DNA from: Nematostella vectensis
Taxonomy: Eukaryota; Cnidaria; Anthozoa; Actiniaria; Edwardsiidae
Length of the DNA: 64,000 bases
Assembly: GCF_932526225.1 (NCBI RefSeq)
Contig: NC_064036.1
Coordinates: forward strand, 4,031,501 to 4,095,500
Direction: 5' to 3'
The notes beneath the pieces are model-generated. The model was not told the origin of the DNA and did not search any database. It was given only the letters and a program-made list of their open reading frames with translations. Positions 1 through 12,610 of this stretch are shown here, in pieces (the first letter of the stretch is position 1; every line of letters begins with the position of its first letter). Made by a program: the position numbers and the translations under genes.

Positions 1-270
1 TTAGGGACAAATTTCACAAATGATGCAAAAATAAATTGAATTCTTTATGATCCTGCTGGAAATGGAATAAAAAATCATTTATGGTTGTTGCCCTGAGGAA
101 CGAATAGTGACCAAAAATAAGATTTTTTTAAGTGGCCTATTTACGAGCTGTTCCCCTGAGAGCATGGCTTGCACTATATTCATGTGTCCTTAGAGCTCAT
201 AAGCCTATTTCCATTAAATTACATTCTACAAATCAAATGAAAATTATTTTCTCTGTTTTATGTTTGATAG
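1..270. other. intron sequence upstream of first visible PHB2 exon
   Basis: No coding sequence that can be supported. The stretch ends in a 3' splice site (TGTTTGATAG) directly before the first visible prohibitin exon, so it is most likely intron. The N-terminal exons of PHB2 must lie to the left of the window. Confidence 0.6.
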
Positions 271-3200
271 AATCCCATGGTTCCAATACCCTATTATTTA
301 TGACATCCGTTCAAGACCAAGGAAGATCATCTCACCAACTGGAAGTAAAGGTACTTTGATTGCCCTACAATTGAAAATGTGTTTTAGTATTGTAGGGCTC
401 CTTCTGAGATCTAAAAATATGGCAGACCAAAGATATAAGTATGCTTGGAGTAGACTCTTTGCTGGTATCTGCGTTTGGAGGTTATTGGTCTCCTCTATTC
501 ACAGTATTGATTTCTTGTATTCACTACTGGTTGTTACAGTTTTCTTTTTTCCTTCTTGCAGATTTACAGATGGTAAATATTGGTCTCCGTGTACTGGCCA
601 GACCTGAGGCTAATAAACTCCCACCTATGTACAGAAAACTTGGTCTGGATTTTGATGAGAGAGTTCTTCCCTCTATCATGAATGAGGTAAGTTTATTGCA
701 GAATGTGCTCAAGAGAGAGTCACATTTGTCATGATTAGTGATTGTGCCACAGTGCCATTGATTATGCTTTTGAATATCGCACCAAGAGAAATAAAGATCA
801 CTTCAGTTTATTTTGTTCCACACATTATAAACAAAGAATAAATTCATGACAAACAAAGGATTTACAATGTTTTCATAATGGTTTAAGTAAGTGATCACTA
901 TAGTGATTATACTGATGTTGATTATGATGGTGATGTTATTGATAGTGAAGCAGCTTCAATGTTGCTGACAATGTCATGAGTAATGATTCTATTTTACTTA
1001 CTTACTTAACCTCCTCATCCCCGGGGGGACATAAGGCCGCTACAAAACGCTTCTATTTTGCTCTTACTGTACTAACTGCGCTTACTGTTCTAGGTTCTTA
1101 AGAGTGTAGTGGCCCAGTTCAATGCATCACAGCTGATCACCATGCGACAACAGGTATATCCCTTATATTATAGATTCCCAGCTGACAGGAATTTTCGTCA
1201 GACCTGACGAAATGTGCAATTCAAGAAAGAGAAAGAAGAAACAATTTTTTTTACAATGTCCATCAGTTCCTTGTTTTCTCAACTGATTTTCAAAGCACAA
1301 ATAGCATGAGGCCGAAATAAAGTCACATTTGTTATTTAGTTTGCTATTACTTAATAAGTACTTACAGAAAATTTCCACCTTATTAGATGTAAAATGGCCT
1401 TATATGATGCTTCATGTCATTTTTTTCCATTGTGTCTTGTTTTCACATAGGCATAAAACATGCCTATCTTTTCACATAGGCATAAAACATACCTATCAAC
1501 CTTGTATTGTTTTGTTTCCCTGACATGTGCAAGGTTTGTTTATGTCCATGCTCTCATTTCTGCACCACAGGTCAGTCTGCTGATCAGGAGGCAGCTGATG
1601 GAGAGGGCTAGAGACTTCTACATCATCCTGGATGATGTGTCTATTGTGAGTAGAACAACTCTTGACACCATACTCATACTCTTTCACCTTTGACAAAAAT
1701 CCATCTTTTTTCTTATTTTGGATTTGTTTTGATAAATAGTGTTTCATATTTTAGACTGACCTGAGTTTTGGCAAGGAGTACACTAGTGCCATTGAGGCTA
1801 AACAAGTTGGTGAGTGAGCCATACATAAATAAACATCTCAGGTTTGTGTAACTTTGACATTTGAATGCCAATCATGTCATTATTTTTTGCTCCCACTCAA
1901 TGCTGTGTCAATCAAAGCATCGATTTCAATTGGCTAATTCAAGGGAGTAACCAAGATATTTTCAGTCAAATATTGTCAGTAATGTATCAGACAATCATAG
2001 ATTGTATTTTCAATGATAAACAATAACAAAGGAGTGATTAATTGACATTCTTTAACTATTTTTGTTGTCATGTTAATAGCCCAACAGGAAGCTCAGCGTG
2101 CACAGTTCATCGTAGAGAAAGCCATCCAGGAAAGGCAGCAGAAGATTGTACAAGCTGAGGGAGAAGCCCAAGCTGCTAAACTTATATCCTTTCCATAAAC
2201 ATTTACAAAAATCTGTTTTGGGTTTGCCATAAGGAGTCCTGCAACTTAGTCTTGACCAATCCACTATGACACTCATATTAGCTTCTTACTCTCTGTAAAA
2301 ATAACTTGCACTTTAAAAGCTGGCATTAATGTGTGATATTGAATGGCTATTTGGGATATTTTATAAATTGTCTGATAAATTTCTTTTCTCCTGTCAAAAC
2401 TCTTGCGCCATTGTGAATTTTGAAACAATGACAACTAGGTATGCCTTTTTGCCTCTGGTTTGTTCATTGAATTTCCTATTATCAATAAAAAGCAAGCAAA
2501 CAAATTCCTTGACTCTTTCCACCTTGGTGAAGCTTTGAAGGATAACCCTGGATATTTGAGATTGAGAAAGATCCGTGCCGCCCAGAAAATCTCTAGAGTG
2601 GTAAGTTAGTCATTTTTAGGGGAGGGAGCAATTATCTGTTTATCTCAAGGTGGTGTTGGGGGGGGGGGGGTTCAAAGTTGATGGGGCCAAGTTACAAAAA
2701 AGGTAATTTGAATTCTACTTTAAGTCTTTCATTGCCATAACGCCCTGAGACGCCTGTAAAATATAGGCCCAACTCCAAAATGTCAAAAATGCAAACTAAA
2801 CATCACCAGACCCGGATACTCGTAGATTCATCCAAGGCATAGAAGACCTTCAAAAGCACATCTAAGCAATGTAATAGAATTGACTCTTTTGTCAAAATAA
2901 CAACCTTAATTTCTGACCAATTCGTAAACAAATCCTTAAACTTAGAAACATTTCTTACCAAAAAAGACACAAAATTCCGAACTACAAATAGAGACAAGCA
3001 AAAACAGATCAAGTCACAAATAGATACCTTTATTGTGATCCGTCAGGTCCCATTTTACAGCAATCAGCCACAATAATCAATGCTAGAACCTCCATTAGAA
3101 GCAAGTCACCATGTTTAGCCTATTTTGCATGCCTGCACTGCATCATGGGAGTCTTGGAAACACCTTGACAGACAGGCGGGCAATCTCCTCCCCCACAATC

Positions 3201-4000
3201 ATAACAGTTTTTTTTATAAGTCTCTTTGCCCCGAAGCCAAACAAAACATTTCCAGGTCCAAGGAACCCAGAATAAGCCTGAAAACAATTTTTGAATAAGG
3301 TTGGGTAGCAAAGATGGCCCACATTGGAGAGTATGAGGCCGTTCACCAGAAAATTCCTTTCTCACTTGGTGAAGCCCAGACAAGGAATTATCCTATTGAA
3401 TCAACCTCAGTGTGCAAACATCCATAAGCACAGCATTAACTATGCCCAAAAAGACTTCATGATGTCCTAAGGCACTCTCCAGATGTGAAAAAGCTGTAAT
3501 TTTTAAGCAAATTACAAGCAAAACTGTTGTAAGCAACAGGCTGTAGCAGTGCCGTCGCTAGAAAGAAAAGGCACTGCAGTGCATTGTTGGAAACTTAAAG
3601 GCATGGGTCAGCGGTCTTGGGTCAGCGGTAGCTTAGCTTAACTGGTAGTGTTGGACTTGAAATAGGGGGGGAGGTTTCTGTTTTCAGTCTGCTTTTCTTA
3701 CAATGTTGCTCAAAAGTACCCAGGAGTGAAAGGGTCAATTGGTTACAACTTTTTTGATTATCTGCTTGTGTCGTTGTAGATTGCCGCATCTCAAAACCCA
3801 GTGTATCTTGATTCTGATGGTCTGCTGTTGAATCTTCGCCATGCAGATGTCATCGACGAGTGAGTGCTATGCCTGCTAGACTATTGTACACACTCATTGT
3901 GAAGTAAATAGCCTAGAAAGGCAACCAAACAAAACTACTACATGATTACTGACTGGTGTTTTATTTTCCCAGTACATCATATTTGAAGAAAGAGAAGTGA
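271..4000 (+). CDS. PHB2: prohibitin-2, 3' part (9 exons)
   Basis: Prohibitin-2 forms ring complexes with prohibitin-1 in the mitochondrial inner membrane and acts as a protein scaffold and mitophagy receptor (family knowledge). Exons read: 271-350, 562-686, 1094-1153, 1571-1645, 1755-1809, 2080-2183, 2523-2600, 3780-3859, 3973-4000; all junction phases agree. The translation follows the known family order: [19 protein letters not shown], then the SPFH/PHB core ([38 protein letters not shown]), the coiled-coil ([29 protein letters not shown]) and [20 protein letters not shown]. It ends with YLKKEK and TGA at 3998-4000. The N-terminal membrane anchor exons are outside the window. A poly(A) signal AATAAA lies near 4190, so the 3' end converges on the Kelch gene. 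Intron 6 is AT-AC (separate entry). Confidence 0.95.
2184..2522 (+). other. PHB2: U12-type AT-AC intron in PHB2
   Basis: The exon ends ...GCTAAACTT and the intron begins ATATCCTTTCC, the U12 5' splice-site consensus. About 10 bases before the 3' end sits TTCCTTGACT, which fits the U12 branch-point consensus TTCCTTRAC, and the intron ends in AC followed by CTTGGTGAAGC. Joining the exons at these points gives A-K-L-L-G-E-A-L in frame, as expected for prohibitin-2. No GT-AG alternative nearby restores the frame and the conserved residues. Confidence 0.9.
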
Positions 4001-4835
4001 ATGGAGGCATGACATGAACTTCAAGTAGATAGGCTGCTGATATCATGGGAACTGTATCCGAGGGTGCGGTGTCAGTCAGCTTTTTGTGTTAAGCAATTGA
4101 CTTGGAATAGTGATAGCATCACACTGAGAATATGCTTACTATAACTGGCCATACATGAGCCTTGCTATAAACGTGTACTTGGTTTAAGATAATAAAGAAC
4201 AAATGGAATGCTTATAGGTATTCAGATCTCTTTATTAGAAATCAATTGAACAGGGCTTCTTTTGGCCTGCCCAGCAAGCACTATTAAGATCTTAAATAAT
4301 CTTTTTACATTATTATCTTTCTAAAATGAAATTTAATTAAAATCTATGGAATAAACACACAGCTAAAACACTTCACTAACGGCTGATAAGTTCTCTATCT
4401 TTTAATCAGAGAACAAGTAGACTTTTCCTGCCAGGCCTCTAGGGTATAGACTAATGGCAAAAATCTTAAAGGGAAATCTATTTGATCAGGGAAGTGAATT
4501 CCCTCATTTAGTAAAATAACTACCAGTAGATAAAGAGCTCACAAGAATTCCCATTCCATTATCCACCACATATATAGTGAAAATGTCTAGTTCACCAAGC
4601 CTGGGGCAAAATATTGGACCCGAGTTGTGCTCCTACAAGAATACTAGCTAGAAACTTGCACTCCTCTATTGTGAAATTATATAAAAGATTGCAGAAAATT
4701 GACAACAAATAAATAAAATATGGCTCCCAAGGCCTTGATAACTCGATAGTTCAGTAACGACTGCCAAGCAGTTCAGTCATAGACAATTGAAACTGTCAGA
4801 AACATCAGCCTTGTTAGTCATTAGGTAGTCATGGG

Positions 4836-7800
4836 TTAAACTACAAGGACACCAGCAACAGTAACTCCTACACTGCTTCGCCTAGTACTCATGGGCACCA
4901 CAGTACTCCACATATTAGTTGCAGGGTCATATTTCTCAATACTGTTCAGGCTTGAGCTACCATCATTCCCACCCACAGCATACAGGCAGCTTTCAATGAT
5001 GGCAATGTCGTGGGTGCTACGGCGGACGCTCATGGCTGCAAGAGAGGTCCAAGTATTGGTTTCGGGGTTGTATCTCTCCATGGTGTTTAAGCATGATGCA
5101 CCATCATTACCACCTGCAATAATACAAATGGGTATACTTATAATGGTCATTTTAAGAATCTGGGCAAATAGGGTGATCAAACCTTAACCAAAACCCTGGG
5201 AAATTTATGAGCCAGAAATACACTTATAGCAAAGGCACTAAAAAAAAAGGAAAGGTGGGAGGTGACAGCTCTGTAGTTTTAGTTCATTTCTAGCTTAAAT
5301 GTGTAGGTTGAATAAGTTGTTTTCCCTTTTTACCCTGAGTGGTTTTCAGAGGTGGATTTTGGAGTTACAAAGGGAGCGGGGGGGGGGGGGGGGGGGAGGG
5401 GCGAAAGGGAGGGGGCAAAGCAAGGGTTTCAAAAAATTGTGAGTCAGATTCATAGAGTGTTTATTGCCTTCTGATGAATCAAACGCAAGAATTCAGACAC
5501 TGAGACTTCTTGAGACATGTTTTTAATTGACTGTTTGGATATCTCGCGATGTGATTGGTCGGAACAAACATTTCATACAAATTTCCAGTGTTCACTGTTT
5601 TCTTGAACGTGCTGTAAAGCCAATAATCTTAAAATGGGAGTGGCTGTGGCATGCTTGGCCCACCCCTAGATCCACTCTTTTCTTCATGATTCTCCGGTTT
5701 TCCTCCCTCAACAAAAAAGAAATTTTATCTGCTGTGCCAACAATCAGACATGAGCCATATGGTGGTGGCTACCTAAGGTACCTTCACAGGCTTTTGACTA
5801 TTATATTGTATATGTGCTCTCAATGCATAATTCATGATTCCAGCTTCAACAGCTGTAGCAGGCCTCAAAATATTGGGTGACAAGGGGGGCTTGGCATGAA
5901 ACAGAAACATCAAGAAGAAAATATTGGGGACACGCACAGCCATGCCCCTCCTGTGCATTTACTTATATATATACATATTTTTTTTTTTAATTATAGGCAT
6001 AATAGTAAGTGGGGGGGGGGGCATGCATACTCCTCTGTTGAAGTAGCCTGTTAGCCGGCTCTCCAGTGTAGGAGTAGCGAATAGAGAACATGCAATAAGG
6101 TAGGCCATTACTGCCAGCTCTCTTTCCCCCTTCCACAGGAATCCTGAAACTCCGAAAACAATAATTTCCGAAAATAAAAAAAAACACTTGAGAGCCGGCC
6201 AGCGTGCTACTGTTCAAGGGAAGTTATCAACTTCCCCAATGTATTCTTACTTACCAACAACATACAGCATATTGTTGAGCACTACAACCCCGGCACTGCT
6301 TCTCCGACTAGCCATGTTTGCAACTGATTTCCATGTGTTAGTAACTGGATCAAAGCACTCAACAGTGTTGAGATGTGAGCTCCCATCGTATCCTCCCACA
6401 GCGTAGATGATACCACCAACTACTCCTACACGCACATAACGCCTGCAAATATAGACAAACAATCCTAAGTAATATCACATTGAAGCGGAGTAATAGTGAA
6501 AAGATGGGAGGGTCAAAGGTCAGGATCACACTTGAAAACAATTTCTTCATTATATTGCAGCAGAACTCTTTCTTTTACAAAACCAACACATTATAACAAT
6601 GTGAGCTACAGTAAGAGCTAAAACACACAAACCTTTTAGTACTCATTGCTGCCACTGAGGTCCATTGTGCTGTTAGAGGGTCATATCTCTCTATACTGTT
6701 CAGACATGACGCACCATCATATCCTCCTACTGCATATATAAGCCCGCTTATAACCGCCACACCCAAGCAGCTTCGTCGAGTCCCCATTGGAGTGACTGTG
6801 CTCCACTGATTATCTTGAGGACAGTAGACTTCAACAGTCGCCAAGTCAACACTGCCATCGTAGCCACCAACAGCGTAGATACACCCATTAACCACGCCTA
6901 CACCTACCCGCGCCCTTTTTGTGGACATGGGGGTGATCATGCACCACCTGTCAATACGAGGGTCATAACATTCACACTCACTGTGTATTGCAAACAGACT
7001 GCCGCCACCAATAGCAAACAAGATGGGGACTTGGCCTGAGGGTCTACGGCACTCACTTCTTGTGCATTCAAGCATCATTCTCTTCTCTGGCAGTAAATGG
7101 TACTTCATTGCTTCTATCAGCAAATCCTTACATTCCTCTGACCCTTTGATCATTTCTTCTGTTTCAACTCTCATCATCAAGCACTCCCTGGACAATAAGC
7201 ATAGTCTCACGTGATGTAATAAACGTGCTATGTATTTCCTTCTGCTGTCTGCATCGTGTTTGACCCAAGAGATCACCCCATTAAACACTTGCTCCTCATT
7301 TTTAACATTCAAATCATTACTAGATATCAAGTCTAATACTTCATTGACTTTAAGCAACATAAACTCTTCAGTCTGAGAAACTTCCACAAAATGTTGCAAA
7401 GCAAATCTGTAAGAAGACTCATGCAAATCTGTGCATACATGAACATCTGCAAATGACCGAATTCCCAGGCAATTTGATGGGTGAAGCTGATTCTTTAGAA
7501 ATTCACAACAAGCATCTTTGACGCTTTCCAGCTGCAGCAAGCTGGCTGCCGGCAGGAGAGCCTGCACGTTGTCTTCACTCACTTGGATTCTAGCCGTGTA
7601 TGCAAATTCGACTAGGAGTTCCATAGCGTCTGGCTGAAGACCCTGTAAAGAGATCTCCTTCTGCCGGCTCTCAAGGAGTTCACTAGTAAACATTGCATGA
7701 AAATACTGACTACAGGCTGCTAGTACGAGTCTATGTGCATAAATTCGACGATCACCAACTAGTAACACAACGTCACAGAGCTCAGAGTTGCATCGCATTT

Positions 7801-7913
7801 GTTTCATGGAGAAGAAGGCTTCTTCCGTGTGTGTAGGGCAAAAATGTGAGATAAATTCCGGCTTCTCTTCTTGTTTGGCAGTCGTCCTGAACGGCTGCAT
7901 AGTGAAATATCCT
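4836..7913 (-). CDS. BTB-BACK-Kelch protein, KLHL20/KLHL17-like
   Basis: Substrate adaptor of a Cullin-3 ubiquitin ligase by family. Coding exons on the minus strand: 7900-6633 (ATG at 7900; the exon itself begins at an acceptor near 7913, so there is a 5' UTR intron), 6442-6255, 5113-4836; phases agree and give 577 aa. The BTB domain is at about residues 35-145 (CNSELCDVVLLVGDRRIYAH), followed by BACK (PSNCLGIRSFADVHVC; NEEQVFNGVISWVKHD), then six Kelch blades from about residue 300, each with an AVGG(Y/N)DG-type double glycine. The upstream ATG in the longer open frame (7963) lies before the acceptor and is unlikely to be used. The match by recall is closest to KLHL20/KLHL17; orthology is not settled. 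The first blade has an unusual loop (IGGGSLFAIHSECECYDP). Confidence 0.9.
5863..5965 (+). repeat. dispersed repeat family, copy 1 (Kelch intron)
   Basis: Contains AATATTGGG, then ACAGAAACATCAAGAA, then a CACAGCCATGCCCCT-like block followed by CATTT. The same ordered blocks recur at about 11090-11200, 42213-42255 and 50405-50460, so this is a short interspersed repeat. No ORF; class (SINE or MITE) not determined. Confidence 0.6.
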
Positions 7914-8425
7914 ATGAATAGAAAACAGTAATTAAGTATGTCTCGACAATACATGTTGATCACGCGAAAGATTCTCTCCTGTGTTTGCGTTGAAGCAATA
8001 CGTTTCCGTTGTTGCTATTTTTCTTTTTGTTGTATGGGATATTTTATTCTTTAACTACCCATTTGCAACTCATACTCTTCTCAAAGTGAATCAATTCAAA
8101 CTTAAACTATTTTACTAAACAGCTAAACGTCAACACAAACAATCAATAGCAGAGATCAACAAAGACAGAGAAGCAAATGTGAGGGTTCCTCTAATTTTCT
8201 GGCTAAAAAGCTAAGACTTTGTGATACATCGTCTAATCACTGATCATAGTAAATACCTTGGTACTTATGCGTTCTTCTCGCGTGAGTATTAAACTTGATC
8301 AATAGGAATCAAGTGTAAAATCTTGCCAGAACAGAAGATGCTGTTCCGTTGTTTTGTTTGGGTCAAACCTGCTGACCAGCGGTGTCCACAATAATCGCAT
8401 GCGTATCGTAGCACACGCATCCAAA
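7914..8425. promoter_or_regulatory. shared divergent promoter region, Kelch gene / MRPS22
   Basis: The Kelch gene (-) and MRPS22 (+) are head-to-head, so both transcription starts must lie in about 500 bp, together with the 5' UTR exon of the Kelch gene. The MRPS22 start codon is embedded in AAAATGGCGGCTC (8422-8434), which resembles a YY1 site (AANATGGCGGC) often seen at housekeeping start codons. No TATA box is obvious. Confidence 0.5.
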
Positions 8426-11015
8426 ATGGCGGCTCGCTACAGAAATATATTTTCTCTTGTAAGCAATAATTTTCTCCCAAGAGCATTAACAACGCGAACT
8501 ATCCAAACATGTCAAAGACACAGAAAAAGGAAGGAAGTCCCTTCCTTTAATGATGAGAGCGTAAACACAATTCTCAGACGGCTGACAGGATGTGATGTCG
8601 AAAAGATATTTTCCAATCGCAAGCAGGCGCTGGAAGTCCACGCGTACCAACTCATGACGGACGAGGAGCTTCTAGCGGTAAGAAGACAATGCTGTCACTG
8701 ATCTTTACAAATTTAATTTAAAAAACTCAGATAGAGAAACATCAGCAACACGGTATTGCATCTGCAGCTTGAGGTCTCAGGTATGAACTATAATGGGGGA
8801 TGGGGGGTGGGGTGGGGTGGGGTATTCACCGAGTATAACACAGGAGTACTAGCTTCTAGATTCCTTATACTCTTCATTGATTTAAAGTGCTGGACAATAA
8901 GACAGAATAGTATTATAAGTCTTTGTTGTCTGTGTTTTTAATACTGGCAGGGATATAGAATATTGAATCCTGATTTCAAAAGTCTGTTGGTTGCTCAACA
9001 GTTTAAAAAATTATGCACATGAGGGCTCAAGAAAATTCCATGCTCTTCTTCCTTAGTTATCTCCAACTCCTGTTTTCTCATTTCATCTTTTTCTGATTTT
9101 TCAAAAGGTCAATGCCTAACAGTGTCCTTGCCTAATAAATTTCAGCATAATTTGTTGATTTGTTAGGGGTTTTATCTTGGTTATGCTTGCAGGCTGAGGA
9201 AGATGCCGAATCAAGGGCGCGGTCAATGCTGGAAATGCCTCCTGTTATGGAAGAGAGAGAGGAAATAAATGAAGTCATTGGTACTGATGAACGACTTGCA
9301 GGATACGACTCTGCTAATCTCATCTTCACAGATATCAGCATGAGTGCTACAGATAGGGTACACACAACAAACAACTAAATTTTTCTAAGTCTGTAACTTT
9401 GAACTGCATTTCACATGGTTGCCATCTTATTTGTGCCACTAGTTACAATAACATCTATACTTCACTACATAGAATCATCCCTTTCCCCACTAAATCAATA
9501 AAAGTTAAAGTGCATAGTTTTATAAGATTTGCTTTACTATACATTTCATATTTTTTAGACTCGTAATATAGTTGTCAGAGAGCCTGATGGTCGTCTCCGT
9601 AAAGCCAACTGGTCAGAAAGGGACAGAATGAACTTTATCTACTTTCCCAAAGAAGGACGCAAGTGGAAAATGCCAGAAATGCTCACAGAATCAGGATTAC
9701 AGGTATGCAGGGATTTTTGGTTTCTTTTATATACCATAACTTTTTTTCTAACTTTGTCTTTATCTCTGTTTGTGGTTTCTTGTAGGTACCATTGTCTCAA
9801 AATCGTCACGAAGATGTTCTTGACCTGGTTTGTGTGCAGTGTGAACCTGACTCGCCTGATTTCATACGAGTAAGGTTTCATCTAAATGTCTTGTCAGCAA
9901 TTCTCATTATATTGCACAGGCCTCAGTTTAGAGATCAAGGAAGATGTTATTCATAATCTAAAACAAAGTTTTCATTGGACTTGCTCAACAGGTGCACCAG
10001 CATGTGTATGATGATATCAATGCTAACAGCAAATTTGAACTGCTGAGATCTACTCGACACTTTGGTGGCCTTTTGTACTACTTAACAAGGCTCAGGAAAC
10101 TCGATAATCTTCTGGATGAGCTGACCGATAGTGGGAGGTCAGTGATTGGTTCAATTCTTCTGTAAGACGCTAGTGTGGAGGAATAGCTTTCTTGATAAAC
10201 AGAAGCTTGCAAGACAAACTTCTTCAGTTGTCATAATGGCACAATACACCAAATGCAGGGAATCAATCCTAGTTGGCTAACTTTCTTAAAGCTTCCGTGG
10301 CTGTGGTAGCATGTGTTGTTCTACAAATAAAAATAGTTGGCATTTTTATTATGCAAGTACATATATTTGGGTATAATATTCACCTAAACACATGCAACTT
10401 ACCCATCTATAGAGGTTATGGACTGCTCAATGTAGTTTACACTCATGTCTGTAAGCACTGAGAATGAAAGTGGTACCATGTTATTAGGGTGCTTGACTTC
10501 AATTTGAGGCAATAAACTATATTATTAATATTATTGTTATTATTATCACAAATGATAGATTCCAGGATGCCATAGATGTTGTGAGCCTGCACCACATCCT
10601 CCACCCTCACCTTGAGACAGCGGTACAGGCCCAAGAGGCCAAGCTCTCAGACATGGATCTGCTCTTGGTAAGTTGACAGTCTTCATGTAAAACCACTTCA
10701 CATGCCGTAACATTTCAGTGATAGTCTTATTCATGGCATTATTCAAGGTATAACTTGTTTTTGACAGAGTTTGCAGCTAAGGGGTTCTCTAGGATGCCTC
10801 CCCACTTACACAATGAGGTTTGTTGCGAATATTCAGGGATAAGGTGCACCTCCCCCCCACTCACCTAGGCTAGTCATGACCCTGTTTTTAGACAGAAGGT
10901 GAATACTACATATTCTTATTTCTTCCAGGCATATTTAAGGCGCGAAGGCCCAACAGAATCCATAAAGAGAGTAGAGCAAACTTTAGCTGAGCAACAAAAA
11001 CAGAAAAGGGCTTGA
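8426..11015 (+). CDS. MRPS22: mitochondrial small-subunit ribosomal protein mS22
   Basis: Animal-specific protein of the mitochondrial small ribosomal subunit. Seven exons: 8426-8677, 9193-9357, 9559-9702, 9786-9869, 9992-10137, 10559-10667, 10929-11015; phases agree and give 328 aa (human about 360). The start [20 protein letters not shown] is basic and hydroxylated, as expected of a mitochondrial targeting peptide. The conserved core includes [40 protein letters not shown] and [17 protein letters not shown], then a helical C-terminus ending KQKRA. It is divergent from the Kelch gene. Identification is by recall of the family sequence; no other family fits. Confidence 0.9.
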
Positions 11016-11089
11016 GATAGAAATGCTGTACTGTATGTTCTTCCAGACTTGGCGACCAGTAGTCTGTATAGCAATCCCAAGGAATTCGG

Positions 11090-11200
11090 GAAAGAACAGA
11101 ACTGCACTGCCTTGAAATATTGGGAAGGGTACAGAAACATTAAGAAAATAATGGGAGAAGTGGGGCGTTCATAGCCATGCTCCTTGTCATTTCCTTATTA
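11090..11200 (+). repeat. dispersed repeat family, copy 2
   Basis: GAAATATTGGGAAGGGTACA then ACAGAAACATTAAGAAAATA and a CATAGCCATGCTCCTTGTCA block; same order as the copies at 5863, 42213 and 50405. It lies just downstream of MRPS22, probably in its 3' flank. Confidence 0.6.
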
Positions 11201-11261
11201 TTAAAAAAAAAAAAAAATTTGGGAGGGCACATGCTATGGGTCTGAAGAGGAGAGAGGGAAA

Positions 11262-11570
11262 CAAGGCATGCCACAGGTAGCCCAGGGTCTGTCAACGAGC
11301 TTTATGCAAGTATTCTTCCATAAAAATATAATAAATTCAATCCAACTTGATGTAGTACTTGTAGTATTCCCTCTATCACACTCCCACTTTCTATTGTGGA
11401 AATGATCTTAAATTTTTCAAGTACTACATCAAGTTGGATTGAATTTATTACATTTTCATGGAAGAAGACTTGCATAAAGTAACAACTCCATATGTTCTCT
11501 TTATTTACGGTCAATGAGCTGATCGGTTCAAATTACTCATTGACAGAGCCTGGGCTACCTGTGGGCATGC
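11262..11570. mobile_element. fold-back (palindromic) element
   Basis: Nearly perfect inverted halves. GGCATGCCACAGGTAGCCC on the left pairs with GGGCTACCTGTGGGCATGC on the right, and the inner arms around AATTCAATCCAACTTGATG and its complement pair over about 60 bp with a short loop near 11365-11405. No protein coding. It is a MITE or fold-back type insertion between MRPS22 and the VAMP gene. Confidence 0.75.
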
Positions 11571-12610
11571 ATGCTAGGATAGATGGAGACGAGGCATGCA
11601 CACTAAGAGGACGAAAGGGTAAGGGAGGGCTTGCAGCCAACCCTGTTTTTTTAAGGTAAACATTCACTCAGTGAACATCCATTTCCTAAATCCTTCTTCC
11701 CAATAAAAAAAAAATTACAACCAATTTCTACAAGTCTATTTTATTTTGAATATTTTTCATGTATAAAGCTCTAGCATGATACATTGTAGTGGGGCTGAGT
11801 GGAAAGGGCTCTTTATAAAACATCTCTTCTTGCTTCCACTACTGGTTATTTACTGGGCATTTACATTCAAGGAACTCCAACTAACCAATGACAATATACT
11901 GTTTCTTAACTCCAGAAATAAGTTTGCCATATGGTTAATTTCCAGACAATACTGACCTATTATTAGGCCACGAGTGTCACTCGCCCCTCACCCCACCCAT
12001 TATGTTTTCCTTTTTCAAACGTTTTTGGTCCACATGTCCTTGTTGTGCTAAAAGATAAAAAAATGACAAAAATTTCCCTTTCTCACATGTAACCCACAAC
12101 CCAAAAATAAACCATTCCCATTGTACAGTTTTTTTTTTAGAAAATAACAGCTGGGAAACAATGCTTTGAACCCTATCATGCAACCATGAATCCACTTTCT
12201 AAATCAATTCAGTAAACCTTCATCAAAAGCTTTTAGAACTGATAAGTCTATAAAGGTACCGTATTTTGTGGTTACACATGAGCAGTGCTGATTTGGTCAA
12301 TCTAGTTTCCATTTATTCTCTAATGCCCTAAGTGCATAGAAAAAAAAACATGATTCTTGCATATGGTGGCTACCTAACTCTTCCCTTACTAGCCACCCTA
12401 CCACAGTATCAAAGTTCCACTGTAATAGCTTACAGGCTGTGTTTCTTAACAGCTAAACAATTACCATAGCTGTAAACAAACAACTAAGAAGAGTCACACA
12501 GTTGTCGACAGGCAACAGTAAAGATGCAGTCATAACACAGAATTAGGAATTTAATACAGGAATTTGAGAGGTATTTTACATGTGGCCTTTATCCAGTGGA
12601 TGCTTGATGG
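11571..12610. other. intergenic / VAMP 3' flank
   Basis: No gene seen. The part next to 12611 is probably the 3' UTR of the VAMP gene (minus strand). AT-rich, with short homopolymer runs. Confidence 0.5.

Noticed and set aside
1010-1060. Possible TE remnant (CCTCCTCATCCCCGGGGGGAC)
   Set aside because: Too short and without ends or copies in the window.
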